The notes below the pieces were generated by a model. The model saw only the letters and a list, made by a program, of their open reading frames with translations, was not told the DNA's origin and did not search any database. Made by a program: the position numbers and the translations under genes. This document shows, in pieces, positions 1 through 6,568 of a stretch of DNA of 11,456 nt. Source of the DNA: Chryseosolibacter sp049791675 (GTDB lineage: Bacteria; Bacteroidota; Bacteroidia; Cytophagales; Cyclobacteriaceae); assembly GCA_049791675.1 (NCBI GenBank), contig JBARAD010000048.1:1-11456 (forward strand), read 5' to 3'. The first letter of the stretch is position 1, and each line of letters begins with the position of its first letter.

Positions 1-2
1 CA

Positions 3-89
3 TTCCTGGTAATAAGAAATGATCGGAAAGATTACTTGTGGAAACGAGTGGATGTAACACCCAGAGTTTCAAAGAAAGCGCTTGTGTAA
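3..89 (+). CDS. possible C-terminal end of a gene entering from upstream
   Basis: Reading from base 3, a frame stays open from the window edge to a TAA at 87-89, giving 28 codons that end in ...RVSKKALV. The residue mix (charged and hydrophobic, no low complexity) would suit the last part of a protein. A 28-codon open frame also arises often by chance, and nothing in it is recognisable as a family. It is listed because no other frame explains the first 90 bases and the next gene begins 94 bp later on the same strand. The true start, if this is real, lies outside the window. Confidence 0.28.
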   Translation, partial: FLVIRNDRKDYLWKRVDVTPRVSKKALV

Positions 90-133
90 GGCTCTCTTCC
101 GGGTGCATCCAATACGGATGATCAACGGGGAAT

Positions 134-164
134 GTTGTGCGGGTGTATCGGGGCAATATTGTTG
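134..164 (+). promoter_or_regulatory. candidate Bacteroidota-type promoter for the 184-645 gene
   Basis: TTG at 135-137 is followed after exactly 19 bases by TATTGTTG at 157-164, which matches the TAnnTTTG -7 element of Bacteroidota at seven of eight fixed and free positions. Spacings of about 17-23 are known for this promoter class. Transcription would begin near 168-171, giving a leader of about 15 nt before the ATG at 184. The assignment rests on pattern match alone. Confidence 0.4.
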
Positions 165-183
165 TGTTCGTATAAAAAAAACG

Positions 184-645
184 ATGATGGAATTCAAACT
201 GTTAAGACGTTCGATGTTTGTTCTCAGTTGTGTGTTGTTGTTCAACGCTCCTGTCAGTGCCCAGTTGTCCCCGGAGGCTGAGATCCGTCGGGTTGAGGCG
301 CTGGAGAAAGAGGCCTTGCTGAAAGGTGATACGGCCATGTTGCGTGAGTTGATGTCGCCGCAGATCGTCGTGCAGAATCCTGACAACAACATCATCAGGT
401 TTCAGGATATTCTGTCAAGGATCCGTGATGGTAAAATAGATTATGGTTCCTTTGAACGCATCATTGAAGCTGTATCTTTTATTGACAATATCGCTGTTGT
501 CATGGGAAAGGAAATTATAGAGCCGCGGGGAGAGACGCTGCATGCAGGCAAGACCGTCACAAGGAGATTTACAAATATCTGGGTCAATCGTGACAAGCAT
601 TGGAAACTGGCGGCCAGGCAAGCTACCATTGTTTCCGTTGATTAG
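184..645 (+). CDS. secreted NTF2-like protein, DUF4440/SnoaL-like
   Basis: About 153 residues. The N-terminus is a Sec signal peptide: KLLRR, then a hydrophobic core (FVLSCVLLF), then a VSA|Q cleavage site near residues 24-27. The mature part fits the NTF2-like DUF4440 fold: an opening helix with EIRRVEALEKEALLKGD, a strand pair around VVQNPDNN, a helix near ILSRIRDGKIDY, and closing strands ending in FTNIWVNRDKHWKLAARQ. That last W-x-x-x-x-x-x-W-K-L segment is typical of the family. The reading frame extends upstream to 82, but that extra stretch is Cys-rich and does not resemble a leader. The ATG at 184 (or the next one at 187) puts the signal peptide at the N-terminus and sits about 15 nt behind a candidate promoter. 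Family members bind small ligands or are catalytic in diverse ways, so the ligand cannot be predicted. A second, lipoprotein member lies at 10839-11324. Confidence 0.8.
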   Translation: MMEFKLLRRSMFVLSCVLLFNAPVSAQLSPEAEIRRVEALEKEALLKGDTAMLRELMSPQIVVQNPDNNIIRFQDILSRIRDGKIDYGSFERIIEAVSFIDNIAVVMGKEIIEPRGETLHAGKTVTRRFTNIWVNRDKHWKLAARQATIVSVD

Positions 646-646
646 T

Positions 647-665
647 CCATCGTTAAGGCGATGTG
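647..665 (+). terminator. hairpin after the DUF4440 gene, weak terminator candidate
   Basis: CATCG (648-652) and CGATG (659-663) pair around a 6-base loop just 2 bp after the stop codon, and flanking C/G can extend the stem. No T-tract follows, so it may only stabilise the 3' end or be chance. Confidence 0.25.
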
Positions 666-850
666 GAATGGGAACCGACTGACGCGCATGGCATTTCAAT
701 GCATCCGTTGAGACGAATTGTTTCATGAAGTCGGTTACCCTCGAAGTTGATACTGAATAACTCTTTATTCTGCAGATAGTCGATTTAGTGAATACATTTT
801 CTGGCAAGCAGTACGCAATAATAATTATGATTTTTTAATTTAATCGGAGA

Positions 851-1318
851 ATGAAACAAACGGAACGTATGAGCGGCAGCAAGATGAACCCCGATAAAAA
901 GGAGACCCCCATTCAGTGCATCGAAATACTCGTTTCGAAAAAGTATTTGCAAAACAATCACAATAATTTGCATTGGACGCTTTCTGTTTACTCTTTGGAA
1001 AATCAACCGGTGACAAAAGACCGGTCGCTCCATAATTCCGAGATATTTCACTTCATGGTATTTGATTGGAAGAGAACGATCAAGCAGCTCCTGGATAAAT
1101 TCCAGGTGCCGTATTCCATCATTCAATACTTTAGTCCCGATACTGTTCACGCTGACGCACTCAACGTCGATCGTTTCTTGTCCGATAATGAAACTGATTT
1201 TCTTCTCGCGCTAAATGAACTCGAACCGAATGCAAATATTTCAACTGTCGCTTCTGAGAAGTCCGATGCCCTCCGCATCGGAAAGCAAACCTTAAGTCTT
1301 GAACATAACAGCCGCTGA
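851..1318 (+). CDS. hypothetical protein of 155 residues
   Basis: I do not recognise this protein. It has no signal peptide or membrane segment and should be cytoplasmic. The first 20 residues are polar and Lys/Met-rich. A more structured part runs from about residue 21 (IQCIEILVSKKYL) to about 127 and includes WTLSVYSLE, FHFMVFDWKRTIKQLLDKF and FLSDNETDFLLALNELEPN, which suggest alternating strands and helices. The last 30 residues are Ser/Thr/Lys-rich and probably disordered. The ATG at 851 has a CGGAGA purine run at about 844-849, very close to the codon; ATGs at 869 and 884 keep the same frame with better spacing. A terminator-like hairpin 65 bp downstream suggests a single-gene transcript. 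Codon use and composition look like the neighbours. Confidence 0.62.
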   Translation: MKQTERMSGSKMNPDKKETPIQCIEILVSKKYLQNNHNNLHWTLSVYSLENQPVTKDRSLHNSEIFHFMVFDWKRTIKQLLDKFQVPYSIIQYFSPDTVHADALNVDRFLSDNETDFLLALNELEPNANISTVASEKSDALRIGKQTLSLEHNSR

Positions 1319-1383
1319 GGCCAGGCTGAACGAGCTTCCCACCGCTGCTTCCCTCCGTGGAAAAATATGCTGATGCATCTGTG

Positions 1384-1406
1384 ATTGTGCGTCGGCACAG
1401 TTTTTA
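1384..1406 (+). terminator. intrinsic terminator of the 851-1318 gene
   Basis: TGTGC (1386-1390) and GCACA (1395-1399) form a perfect 5-bp stem with a GTCG loop, extendable by a T-G and an A-T pair. A run of five T (1401-1405) and a further T-rich stretch follow. It lies about 65 bp after the stop codon. Confidence 0.55.
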
Positions 1407-1446
1407 TTCTTTTAAATACTTATGGAGATGAACGGAGGAAATAAGA

Positions 1447-1595
1447 ATGAAAGTTCTTATTGAGTCTACCGCCCAAGAGATACTTCTTTGAAGCTTTCGG
1501 GTTCCGGTCGGGTTAAGGCGGCTTCGCAGCGAGGTGATTTAAACCGGCATTATGTGATAGACATCACTTCCTCAGAATGCGGCGTTCGGTTATAA
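1447..1595 (+). pseudogene. possible frameshifted short gene with a strong ribosome binding site
   Basis: GGAGG at 1434-1438 lies 8 bases before an ATG at 1447, the best Shine-Dalgarno in the window. The frame encodes only MKVLIESTAQEILL before TGA at 1489-1491. A step of -1 at CTTCTTTG (1483-1490) enters a frame that stays open to TAA at 1593-1595 and reads LKLSGSGRVKAASQRGD and then LNRHYVIDITSSECGVRL. The two parts together would make a protein of about 49 residues with ordinary composition. It could be a decayed gene, a sequencing error of one base, a programmed -1 shift, or a true 14-residue leader peptide with the rest being chance. I recognise no family. Confidence 0.3.
1553..1568. promoter_or_regulatory. 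CRP/FNR-like palindrome
   Basis: TGTGA-N6-TCACT at 1553-1568 matches the classic CRP half-site arrangement (TGTGA-N6-TCACA) at nine of ten bases. It lies about 97 bp upstream of the response regulator start. It also falls inside the second half of the possible frameshifted ORF, so it may be coding sequence instead. Confidence 0.2.
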
Positions 1596-1664
1596 GCGAT
1601 TACAACAGTTCGTCTTGAAGTTCAATCTCACAAGTTAAGACATGTTTATTTATATGTCCCTGAA

Positions 1665-2084
1665 ATGATGCAACACGGAAAAACGATATTAATAATAGAT
1701 GATGATAAGGATTTTCAAACCATTCTGAAGGTCACGTTCAATAAGAGTGGCTTTAGCGTGCGGTCCTTATTCGATGGAGAGATTTCGCCCACTTTTCAGG
1801 AGAGGCCCTATCCGGACGTTATTCTTCTGGACGTGGATTTGCCATATGCAAATGGAGTAGAGGTAGGCAAGCAACTTAAATCAAATGAATCCACCAAAGA
1901 CATTCCGGTCATTATGGTATCTGCCAACCCGTATGTTGATGAACTTTCAAAGGAGGTGGGTGCAACCGACTATGTTCAGAAACCATTTTCAATCAGTACC
2001 CTGATTCAAAAAGTGCAGGAGAGTCTTTCACGCTCCTGGTACCGGAATGTATCCGGCAGTGAGGAATCTGAACCGGCGGTTTAA
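1665..2084 (+). CDS. receiver-only response regulator (CheY-like)
   Basis: This 139-residue protein consists of one receiver domain (about residues 6-122) and a short Ser/Glu-rich tail, with no output domain. All key receiver residues are visible: the acidic pair D12/D13 in ILIIDDD, the phospho-acceptor D56 in DVILLDVDLP, S86 in the VIMVSAN strand where Thr/Ser is conserved, and K106-P107 in YVQKPF. It should therefore take a phosphate from a sensor kinase and act by protein contact rather than by binding DNA. No histidine kinase, chemotaxis gene or phosphatase is next to it, so its partner must be elsewhere. Two ATGs in a row (1665 and 1668) are possible starts. No Shine-Dalgarno is obvious, and a GACAT/ATGTC inverted repeat lies at 1639-1658, immediately upstream. 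Confidence 0.9.
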   Translation: MMQHGKTILIIDDDKDFQTILKVTFNKSGFSVRSLFDGEISPTFQERPYPDVILLDVDLPYANGVEVGKQLKSNESTKDIPVIMVSANPYVDELSKEVGATDYVQKPFSISTLIQKVQESLSRSWYRNVSGSEESEPAV

Positions 2085-2151
2085 TCTTTCGCGATCAGGA
2101 AAAATATTTCACATTTCGGGGAAGCAGATCGGAATCCCGGAGCGATGCTCA

Positions 2152-2178
2152 AGTCGCGTCCGTGAAGTTCACGCGACT
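2152..2178. repeat. two overlapping inverted repeats downstream of the response regulator
   Basis: AGTCGCGT (2152-2159) and ACGCGACT (2171-2178) form a perfect 8-bp inverted repeat with an 11-base loop. Inside and overlapping it, CGTGAAGTTCACG (2161-2173) is a perfect 6+6 palindrome around one central G. Both stems use bases 2171-2173, so only one can form at a time. No T-tract follows. It could be a terminator-like structure, an operator, or an RNA switch element. Confidence 0.45.
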
Positions 2179-2206
2179 CCTCATATCTTTATCTCTGTAT
2201 CGACCT

Positions 2207-2214
2207 TATTTTTG
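2207..2214 (+). promoter_or_regulatory. candidate -7 element upstream of the large esterase gene
   Basis: TATTTTTG fits TAnnTTTG completely, but no TTG lies 17-23 bases upstream. If used, the transcript would begin near 2219 and carry a leader of about 138 nt before the ATG at 2357. Confidence 0.22.
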
Positions 2215-2356
2215 CATCGAAAAAAATACCGATCTCCCTCTTAACTTATAAGAAGGTTTCTACTGCGGGTGGCATTTGTTTTATACGGCTGTGGATGAAC
2301 TGTCATTTTTAACACAGCGCGATCGTAAAAAATACGCTACATGATGAAACTCTAAT

Positions 2357-5300
2357 ATGAAAAACCTTCTTCTTTTTTTACCTCTTCTCGTGTCAATGTG
2401 CGCCTATGCGCAAGTCGATACCAGTTACGTTTACAGCACCAGCAAGCCGTATGGCACGTTGGACATCCGCATTGCAAAGTCTTCTACGCGTTATTATTAC
2501 CTGCAGGAAAACCGAACGATCAGTTTTCGTGAATCTTCCCCTGGCGTTAAGACAAATACTTACAAGGATATGACATCGTGGGATTCGTCGCCATACACGC
2601 AGGGGAACATGCGTGAAAAAATCGGAACGTCCGATGTCTTTGTCATGAATTACAGGCTTTTGTTTCCCCAGGGATATCAGCCGAACTATGCGGATGGATA
2701 TCCGATGATCGTGATGATGCACGGGGCGGGAGAACGTGGTAATTGCTGGGATAGTAATTGCCATTGGGCGGATCGTTCGTGGCGGCCGTCATCCAATACG
2801 CCTCCTGCGCCGACTACCAGTAATCATTCGTTGCTCAACAATGACCATAATATGTTACACGGCGGTAAGCAGCATCTTGATGCCCGCAATCTGGCAGGTA
2901 CACGGCTGCCGAATGATCCGGCGGTGCCGGCACGCTCGTTTCCGGGCCTTGTGCTGTTCGGACAGAACCTCAATGGGTGGGATACTCCTTCGACCCAGGA
3001 CCTTATCAAGCTTGTACGCCTGGTAGCAAAGAAATATAACGTAGACCCTAACAGGATTTATATTCACGGGCTTTCCAACGGAGGAATGGGCACATATCAC
3101 GCCATTAAACGCGCACCCTGGTTGTTTGCTGCTGCGTTACCCATGTCCGCACCCGCGGAGGCAGGCATCATCAGCGCAGGTTTGCAGTCAACGGTTGCGC
3201 ATATTCCGATGTGGATGTTCCAGGGTGGACAAGATGTTGCCCCCACGCCTTCGCGCACGGAGGGTTACGTGCGCAAATTCCGCGAGGCCGGTGCGGAGGT
3301 GCGTTACAGTCTGTATGAGAACCTCGGGCATGGAACATGGAATACAGCGTATGGAGAACCGGACTTCTTCAGCTGGATGCGTTCAAAAAGCAAAACACAG
3401 CTCCATGTATTCTTTGGTAACACCAGCATCTGCGGCAGCGGAGTAAAAATGGGATTCGCTGCGGGGTTCCTCGCGTATCAGTGGGAAAAGGATGGCGTCA
3501 TCATCTCCGGCGCGACGAGTCATGAATATACCGCCACACAGCCTGGCGTCTACCGTGCGCGTTTTTCCAGAGTGTCACGGACTCCCGGCTCTTCACAGTG
3601 GGAGAATTGGTCGCAGGCAGTGACCATCACCGGGAACGGATCAGCACAGGCCGACATCATTCCCCTGACCACGACTCACCTGAGAGGTCCTGATGATGCA
3701 ACGCCCAACACGATCCGGCTGAAGTCTGCCGCCAAAGCCGATAAATACTTTTGGTATAAGAACGGAGTTCGCTTCGATATTCCCAGTAACAGTATGGATG
3801 ATACCGTGAGTATTCTCACGATCACAGGTACCTCTACAGGAAGCAACGGCGCGTATACACTGAAAACCGCAGGAATTGAAGGCTGCGAGAGTGCGGTTTC
3901 GGACCCCGTAAATTTGTTTTTCAATAATTCTGCGCCCCTGTTGGCAGATGCAAATATTCCGGCATCGCTTCGCATGGTTTCGGTAACAGGATCGACCGCG
4001 AACCTCGCATGGGACGACCGCTCGACGATTGAAACGGCCTATGAAATATGGAGGCGAGCTCCCGGGGGAGCCTTCATCATGGTGGGGAGGACAGGACCGA
4101 ACGCTCAGTCCTTCACTGACCGGGGTTTGATTCCCTCCACAACCTACGCTTATAAGATCCGTGCGCTGAACAATACGGGGCGTAGCCGTTATGCGCCGAG
4201 TGACAATGTGGGTACCAACCTGGTGGTCACAACAGAGAACGATACGAGTGCGCCGACCGCCCCAACGAATTTGAAGGTTGTCAGAAATTCCACGAGTTCA
4301 ATTTCATTGTCATGGACGGCTTCGACGGATAACAATGGATCCATTCAACACTATGTAGTGTATTATGGAAATCAATCGAGGGCCACCAACTCGGCGGCAA
4401 CCACGTATACACTCACGGGGCTGCCGATAAATACAACTTACAACATCACGGTGAAAGCCGTGGACAATGCGGGACTTCTCTCTCCTGCGAGCAATCAAGT
4501 GACCGGTACCACCACCGTTACCGGTCTCTGGTATGGCCACAGCACAGGCGCGTGGACGGATCTGGATCAGATCACCATCTGGGATAAGCCTGAATTTACC
4601 GGATGGGTACCGAATATCACACTCACACCGAGAACCCAGGAAGACTACTTCAACTTTGAATTCACCGGCTACCTTTACATCAGGACAGGCGGGACCTATT
4701 ACTTTTATCTGAACTCTGACGACGGAAGCAGGCTCTTTATCGATGGTCAACAGGTCGTTGATTTTGACGGAACGCACGGGAGAACCGGCGCCAATGGAGG
4801 TTTTGGAATCAAGTCTGCTGCAATAACACTCAGTCCGGGGGCTCATGACTTCCGCCTGATTTTCTTCGAATACATCAACGGTCAGAGTTTGTCGGTGGCT
4901 TATCAGGGAGCCGACACGGATAATACGACAAAGATCATCCCCGACGAAGCATTCACCAGTGGAGAGGGTACGGGAACGACGAACCAGGTTCCTGTGGTGG
5001 ACATCACCGCGCCTGCGAACGAACAACAATTCTCCGAGCCCGCTTCCGTGAGCATCACAGCAACCGCGACCGATGCTGACGGTACGGTGACGAAAGTTGA
5101 ATTCTTCAATGGTACGACCAAGCTTGGAGAGGATCTTACCTCGCCGTATGCATATGGCTGGCAAAATGTTTCTTCCGGCAACTATACGCTGATAGCGAAA
5201 GCAACGGATAATGATGGAGCAACCAGTACCGCCTCCGTTAATATTTTTGTGAGTGGCGGCAGTGCAGCGTGTGCCGGGACTGGCCAGATTACCCGCGAAG

Positions 5301-6118
5301 TGTGGACCGGAATATCCGGGACAATGATCTCTTCGATCCCTGTTAACACGTCCCCTTCGTCCACCAGTACGCTTACCATCTTTGAAGCTCCGGAGAACAC
5401 CGGCGATAATTATGGGACGCGCATACGCGGATACATCTGCGTCCCTGTTTCCGGTAATTATATATTCTGGATAGCCGGTAATGACCGGACGGAGCTTTGG
5501 CTGAGTACGGACGACAACCCCGCGAATAAGCTTAAGATCGCCTACGCGAACGGCTACACGAATCCAAGGCAATGGACCAAGTATACCACGCAACAGTCAG
5601 CAGCGATCAGCCTGGTGGCTAACCAGAAGTATTACATAGAGGCTTTGCACAAGGAAGGAACAGGTACCGACCATGTAGCGGTAGGCTGGCAGTTGCCGGG
5701 TGGAGTCCTGGAGAGGCCGATTCCCGGAAACAGGCTTTCGCCGTTTGAATCGCAGACAATGGCTATGACAGCCTTCGGTGCTGAAAGCATGCGCATGCAA
5801 ACGACGGCCGAGGGCGGCGAGGCTGAAAGTCTCACAGCGGAAACAAGTAACGCATCGCTGGATATTTATCCCAACCCTGCGCAAAGCGGTGGATCTGCAT
5901 TGACGATCACTGGTTACAAGGATGCTGATGCCGCGTATGAGACGACGGTGGAAATCCAGCGGCTCACGGGCGAAGTCGTTTATTCAAACCAATTCAGCTG
6001 CAATGGCAATTGCGCCGACTATTCGATGTCGGTCGATCAGCAGCTGCCGCCAGGGGTCTACATGGTCAACTTCATCACAAACGGAAAACGATCGACGAAA
6101 CGGCTGCTGGTGAAATAA
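2357..6118 (+). CDS. large T9SS-secreted multidomain esterase with PA14 domains
   Basis: This 1253-residue secreted protein starts with a signal peptide ending CAYA|Q (residues 1-18). An alpha/beta-hydrolase domain (about 40-345) resembles PHB-depolymerase and feruloyl/acetyl-xylan esterases: HGAGERG (122-128) as oxyanion region, nucleophile S240 in GLSNGG, and likely D293 (GGQD) and H325 (LGHGTW). Two Ig-like segments follow (about 374-420 and 460-523), then FN3 domains (about 537-627 and 632-721), a PA14 domain (about 723-870, with YYFYLNSDDGSRLFIDG), a bacterial Ig domain (about 876-968), and a second PA14/lectin-like domain (about 972-1131). The C-terminus is a type A T9SS sorting domain with YPNPA at 1171-1175, ending KRLLVK. 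It should be exported, processed and anchored to the cell surface, where it probably cleaves ester bonds in polysaccharides or polyesters; the exact substrate is unknown. A minicistron (MMKL, 2341-2355) ends 1 bp before the ATG. A strong terminator follows. Confidence 0.9.
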   Translation: MKNLLLFLPLLVSMCAYAQVDTSYVYSTSKPYGTLDIRIAKSSTRYYYLQENRTISFRESSPGVKTNTYKDMTSWDSSPYTQGNMREKIGTSDVFVMNYRLLFPQGYQPNYADGYPMIVMMHGAGERGNCWDSNCHWADRSWRPSSNTPPAPTTSNHSLLNNDHNMLHGGKQHLDARNLAGTRLPNDPAVPARSFPGLVLFGQNLNGWDTPSTQDLIKLVRLVAKKYNVDPNRIYIHGLSNGGMGTYHAIKRAPWLFAAALPMSAPAEAGIISAGLQSTVAHIPMWMFQGGQDVAPTPSRTEGYVRKFREAGAEVRYSLYENLGHGTWNTAYGEPDFFSWMRSKSKTQLHVFFGNTSICGSGVKMGFAAGFLAYQWEKDGVIISGATSHEYTATQPGVYRARFSRVSRTPGSSQWENWSQAVTITGNGSAQADIIPLTTTHLRGPDDATPNTIRLKSAAKADKYFWYKNGVRFDIPSNSMDDTVSILTITGTSTGSNGAYTLKTAGIEGCESAVSDPVNLFFNNSAPLLADANIPASLRMVSVTGSTANLAWDDRSTIETAYEIWRRAPGGAFIMVGRTGPNAQSFTDRGLIPSTTYAYKIRALNNTGRSRYAPSDNVGTNLVVTTENDTSAPTAPTNLKVVRNSTSSISLSWTASTDNNGSIQHYVVYYGNQSRATNSAATTYTLTGLPINTTYNITVKAVDNAGLLSPASNQVTGTTTVTGLWYGHSTGAWTDLDQITIWDKPEFTGWVPNITLTPRTQEDYFNFEFTGYLYIRTGGTYYFYLNSDDGSRLFIDGQQVVDFDGTHGRTGANGGFGIKSAAITLSPGAHDFRLIFFEYINGQSLSVAYQGADTDNTTKIIPDEAFTSGEGTGTTNQVPVVDITAPANEQQFSEPASVSITATATDADGTVTKVEFFNGTTKLGEDLTSPYAYGWQNVSSGNYTLIAKATDNDGATSTASVNIFVSGGSAACAGTGQITREVWTGISGTMISSIPVNTSPSSTSTLTIFEAPENTGDNYGTRIRGYICVPVSGNYIFWIAGNDRTELWLSTDDNPANKLKIAYANGYTNPRQWTKYTTQQSAAISLVANQKYYIEALHKEGTGTDHVAVGWQLPGGVLERPIPGNRLSPFESQTMAMTAFGAESMRMQTTAEGGEAESLTAETSNASLDIYPNPAQSGGSALTITGYKDADAAYETTVEIQRLTGEVVYSNQFSCNGNCADYSMSVDQQLPPGVYMVNFITNGKRSTKRLLVK

Positions 6119-6141
6119 CCGGATTTCGAAAGGCTTTGATT

Positions 6142-6179
6142 ACGGAAGAGACGCAATGATTTGCGTCTCTCCGTTTTTT
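6142..6179 (+). terminator. strong intrinsic terminator of the esterase gene
   Basis: Arm 6142-6156 (ACGGAAGAGACGCAA) pairs with 6161-6174 (TTGCGTCTCTCCGT) along 14 base pairs with a single bulged A and a TGAT loop. Six T follow (6174-6179). It lies 24 bp behind the stop codon and isolates the esterase from the zinc-ribbon gene. Confidence 0.9.
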
Positions 6180-6293
6180 GCAGGCGACAGTATCGCCTTC
6201 GTTGCAACGAAATGCTTTGGTTGCCGAAATGACGTCCTGCGGGGAAACGGAATCGTTGTCCCTGCAATTTGAGGAATCCAAAAAAAAATTGAT

Positions 6294-6545
6294 ATGAAAT
6301 GTCCAAACTGTAATGAAACGCTGGTCATGACCGACCGGAACGGTATTGAAATTGACTATTGCCCGAATTGCCGTGGCGTATGGCTTGACCGGGGAGAGCT
6401 TGATAAGATTATTGAGCGATCGGGCCAGTACGCTCCGGGCCGTGATAGCGGGCGCGAGTATGATAAAGACGTCTCCGGTTCAGGCGACAACAAATACAGG
6501 AAAAAGAAGAAGGAATCTTTCCTGGACGACCTGTTCGATTTTTGA
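6294..6545 (+). CDS. small TFIIB-type zinc-ribbon protein
   Basis: The protein has 83 residues. It opens with a zinc ribbon: C3-P-x-C6 and C23-P-x-C26, with the signature CRGVWLDRGELDKII, matching the zf-TFIIB family (Pfam PF13453). Four cysteines should bind one zinc ion. The rest (about 45-83) is Gly/Asp/Ser-rich, then Lys-rich (KYRKKKKE), and ends in an acidic-aromatic FLDDLFDF tail, which could be a contact motif. Family members are widespread small proteins of unclear function; the fold suggests nucleic acid or protein binding. No Shine-Dalgarno is present, only an A-rich leader (AAAAAAAAA just before the ATG), which is common in this phylum. It is convergent with the ACR3 gene, with 23 bp between the stop codons and no clear terminator, so their transcripts probably overlap at the 3' ends. 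Confidence 0.88.
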   Translation: MKCPNCNETLVMTDRNGIEIDYCPNCRGVWLDRGELDKIIERSGQYAPGRDSGREYDKDVSGSGDNKYRKKKKESFLDDLFDF

Positions 6546-6568
6546 GTATCCGCGAAACTTCAGTATGG

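Larger units (their letters stand above)
1319..1664. other. 346-bp gap between the hypothetical gene and the response regulator
   Basis: This gap holds, in order, a hairpin plus T-tract (1384-1406), a short ORF behind a good ribosome binding site whose frame appears broken (1447-1595), a CRP-like palindrome (1553-1568), and a short inverted repeat close to the regulator start (1639-1658). I see no clear TAnnTTTG promoter element in it. Confidence 0.5.

Noticed and set aside
82..183. Upstream extension of the secreted DUF4440 protein to an ATG at 82
   Set aside because: The extension is Cys-rich, would bury the signal peptide inside the protein, and overlaps the frame ending at 89 and the candidate promoter.
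725..760. Tiny frame MKSVTLEVDTE between the first two genes
   Set aside because: Only 11 codons, no ribosome binding site, and no sign of a longer frame around it.
2047..2244. 65-codon plus-strand frame overlapping the end of the response regulator
   Set aside because: It begins within the receiver gene, covers the inverted repeats and has Arg/Ser/His-rich composition unlike a protein; no start signal is seen.
4310..5593. 427-codon open frame on the minus strand inside the esterase gene
   Set aside because: It is antisense to a gene with clear domains along its full length, its product is Arg/Gly/Ile-rich with no recognisable fold, and such frames arise from codon bias in GC-balanced coding DNA.
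6157..6273. 38-residue frame on the plus strand starting in the terminator loop (MICVSPFFAGD...)
   Set aside because: Its ATG lies in the loop of a strong intrinsic terminator, there is no ribosome binding site, and the sequence looks like chance translation.
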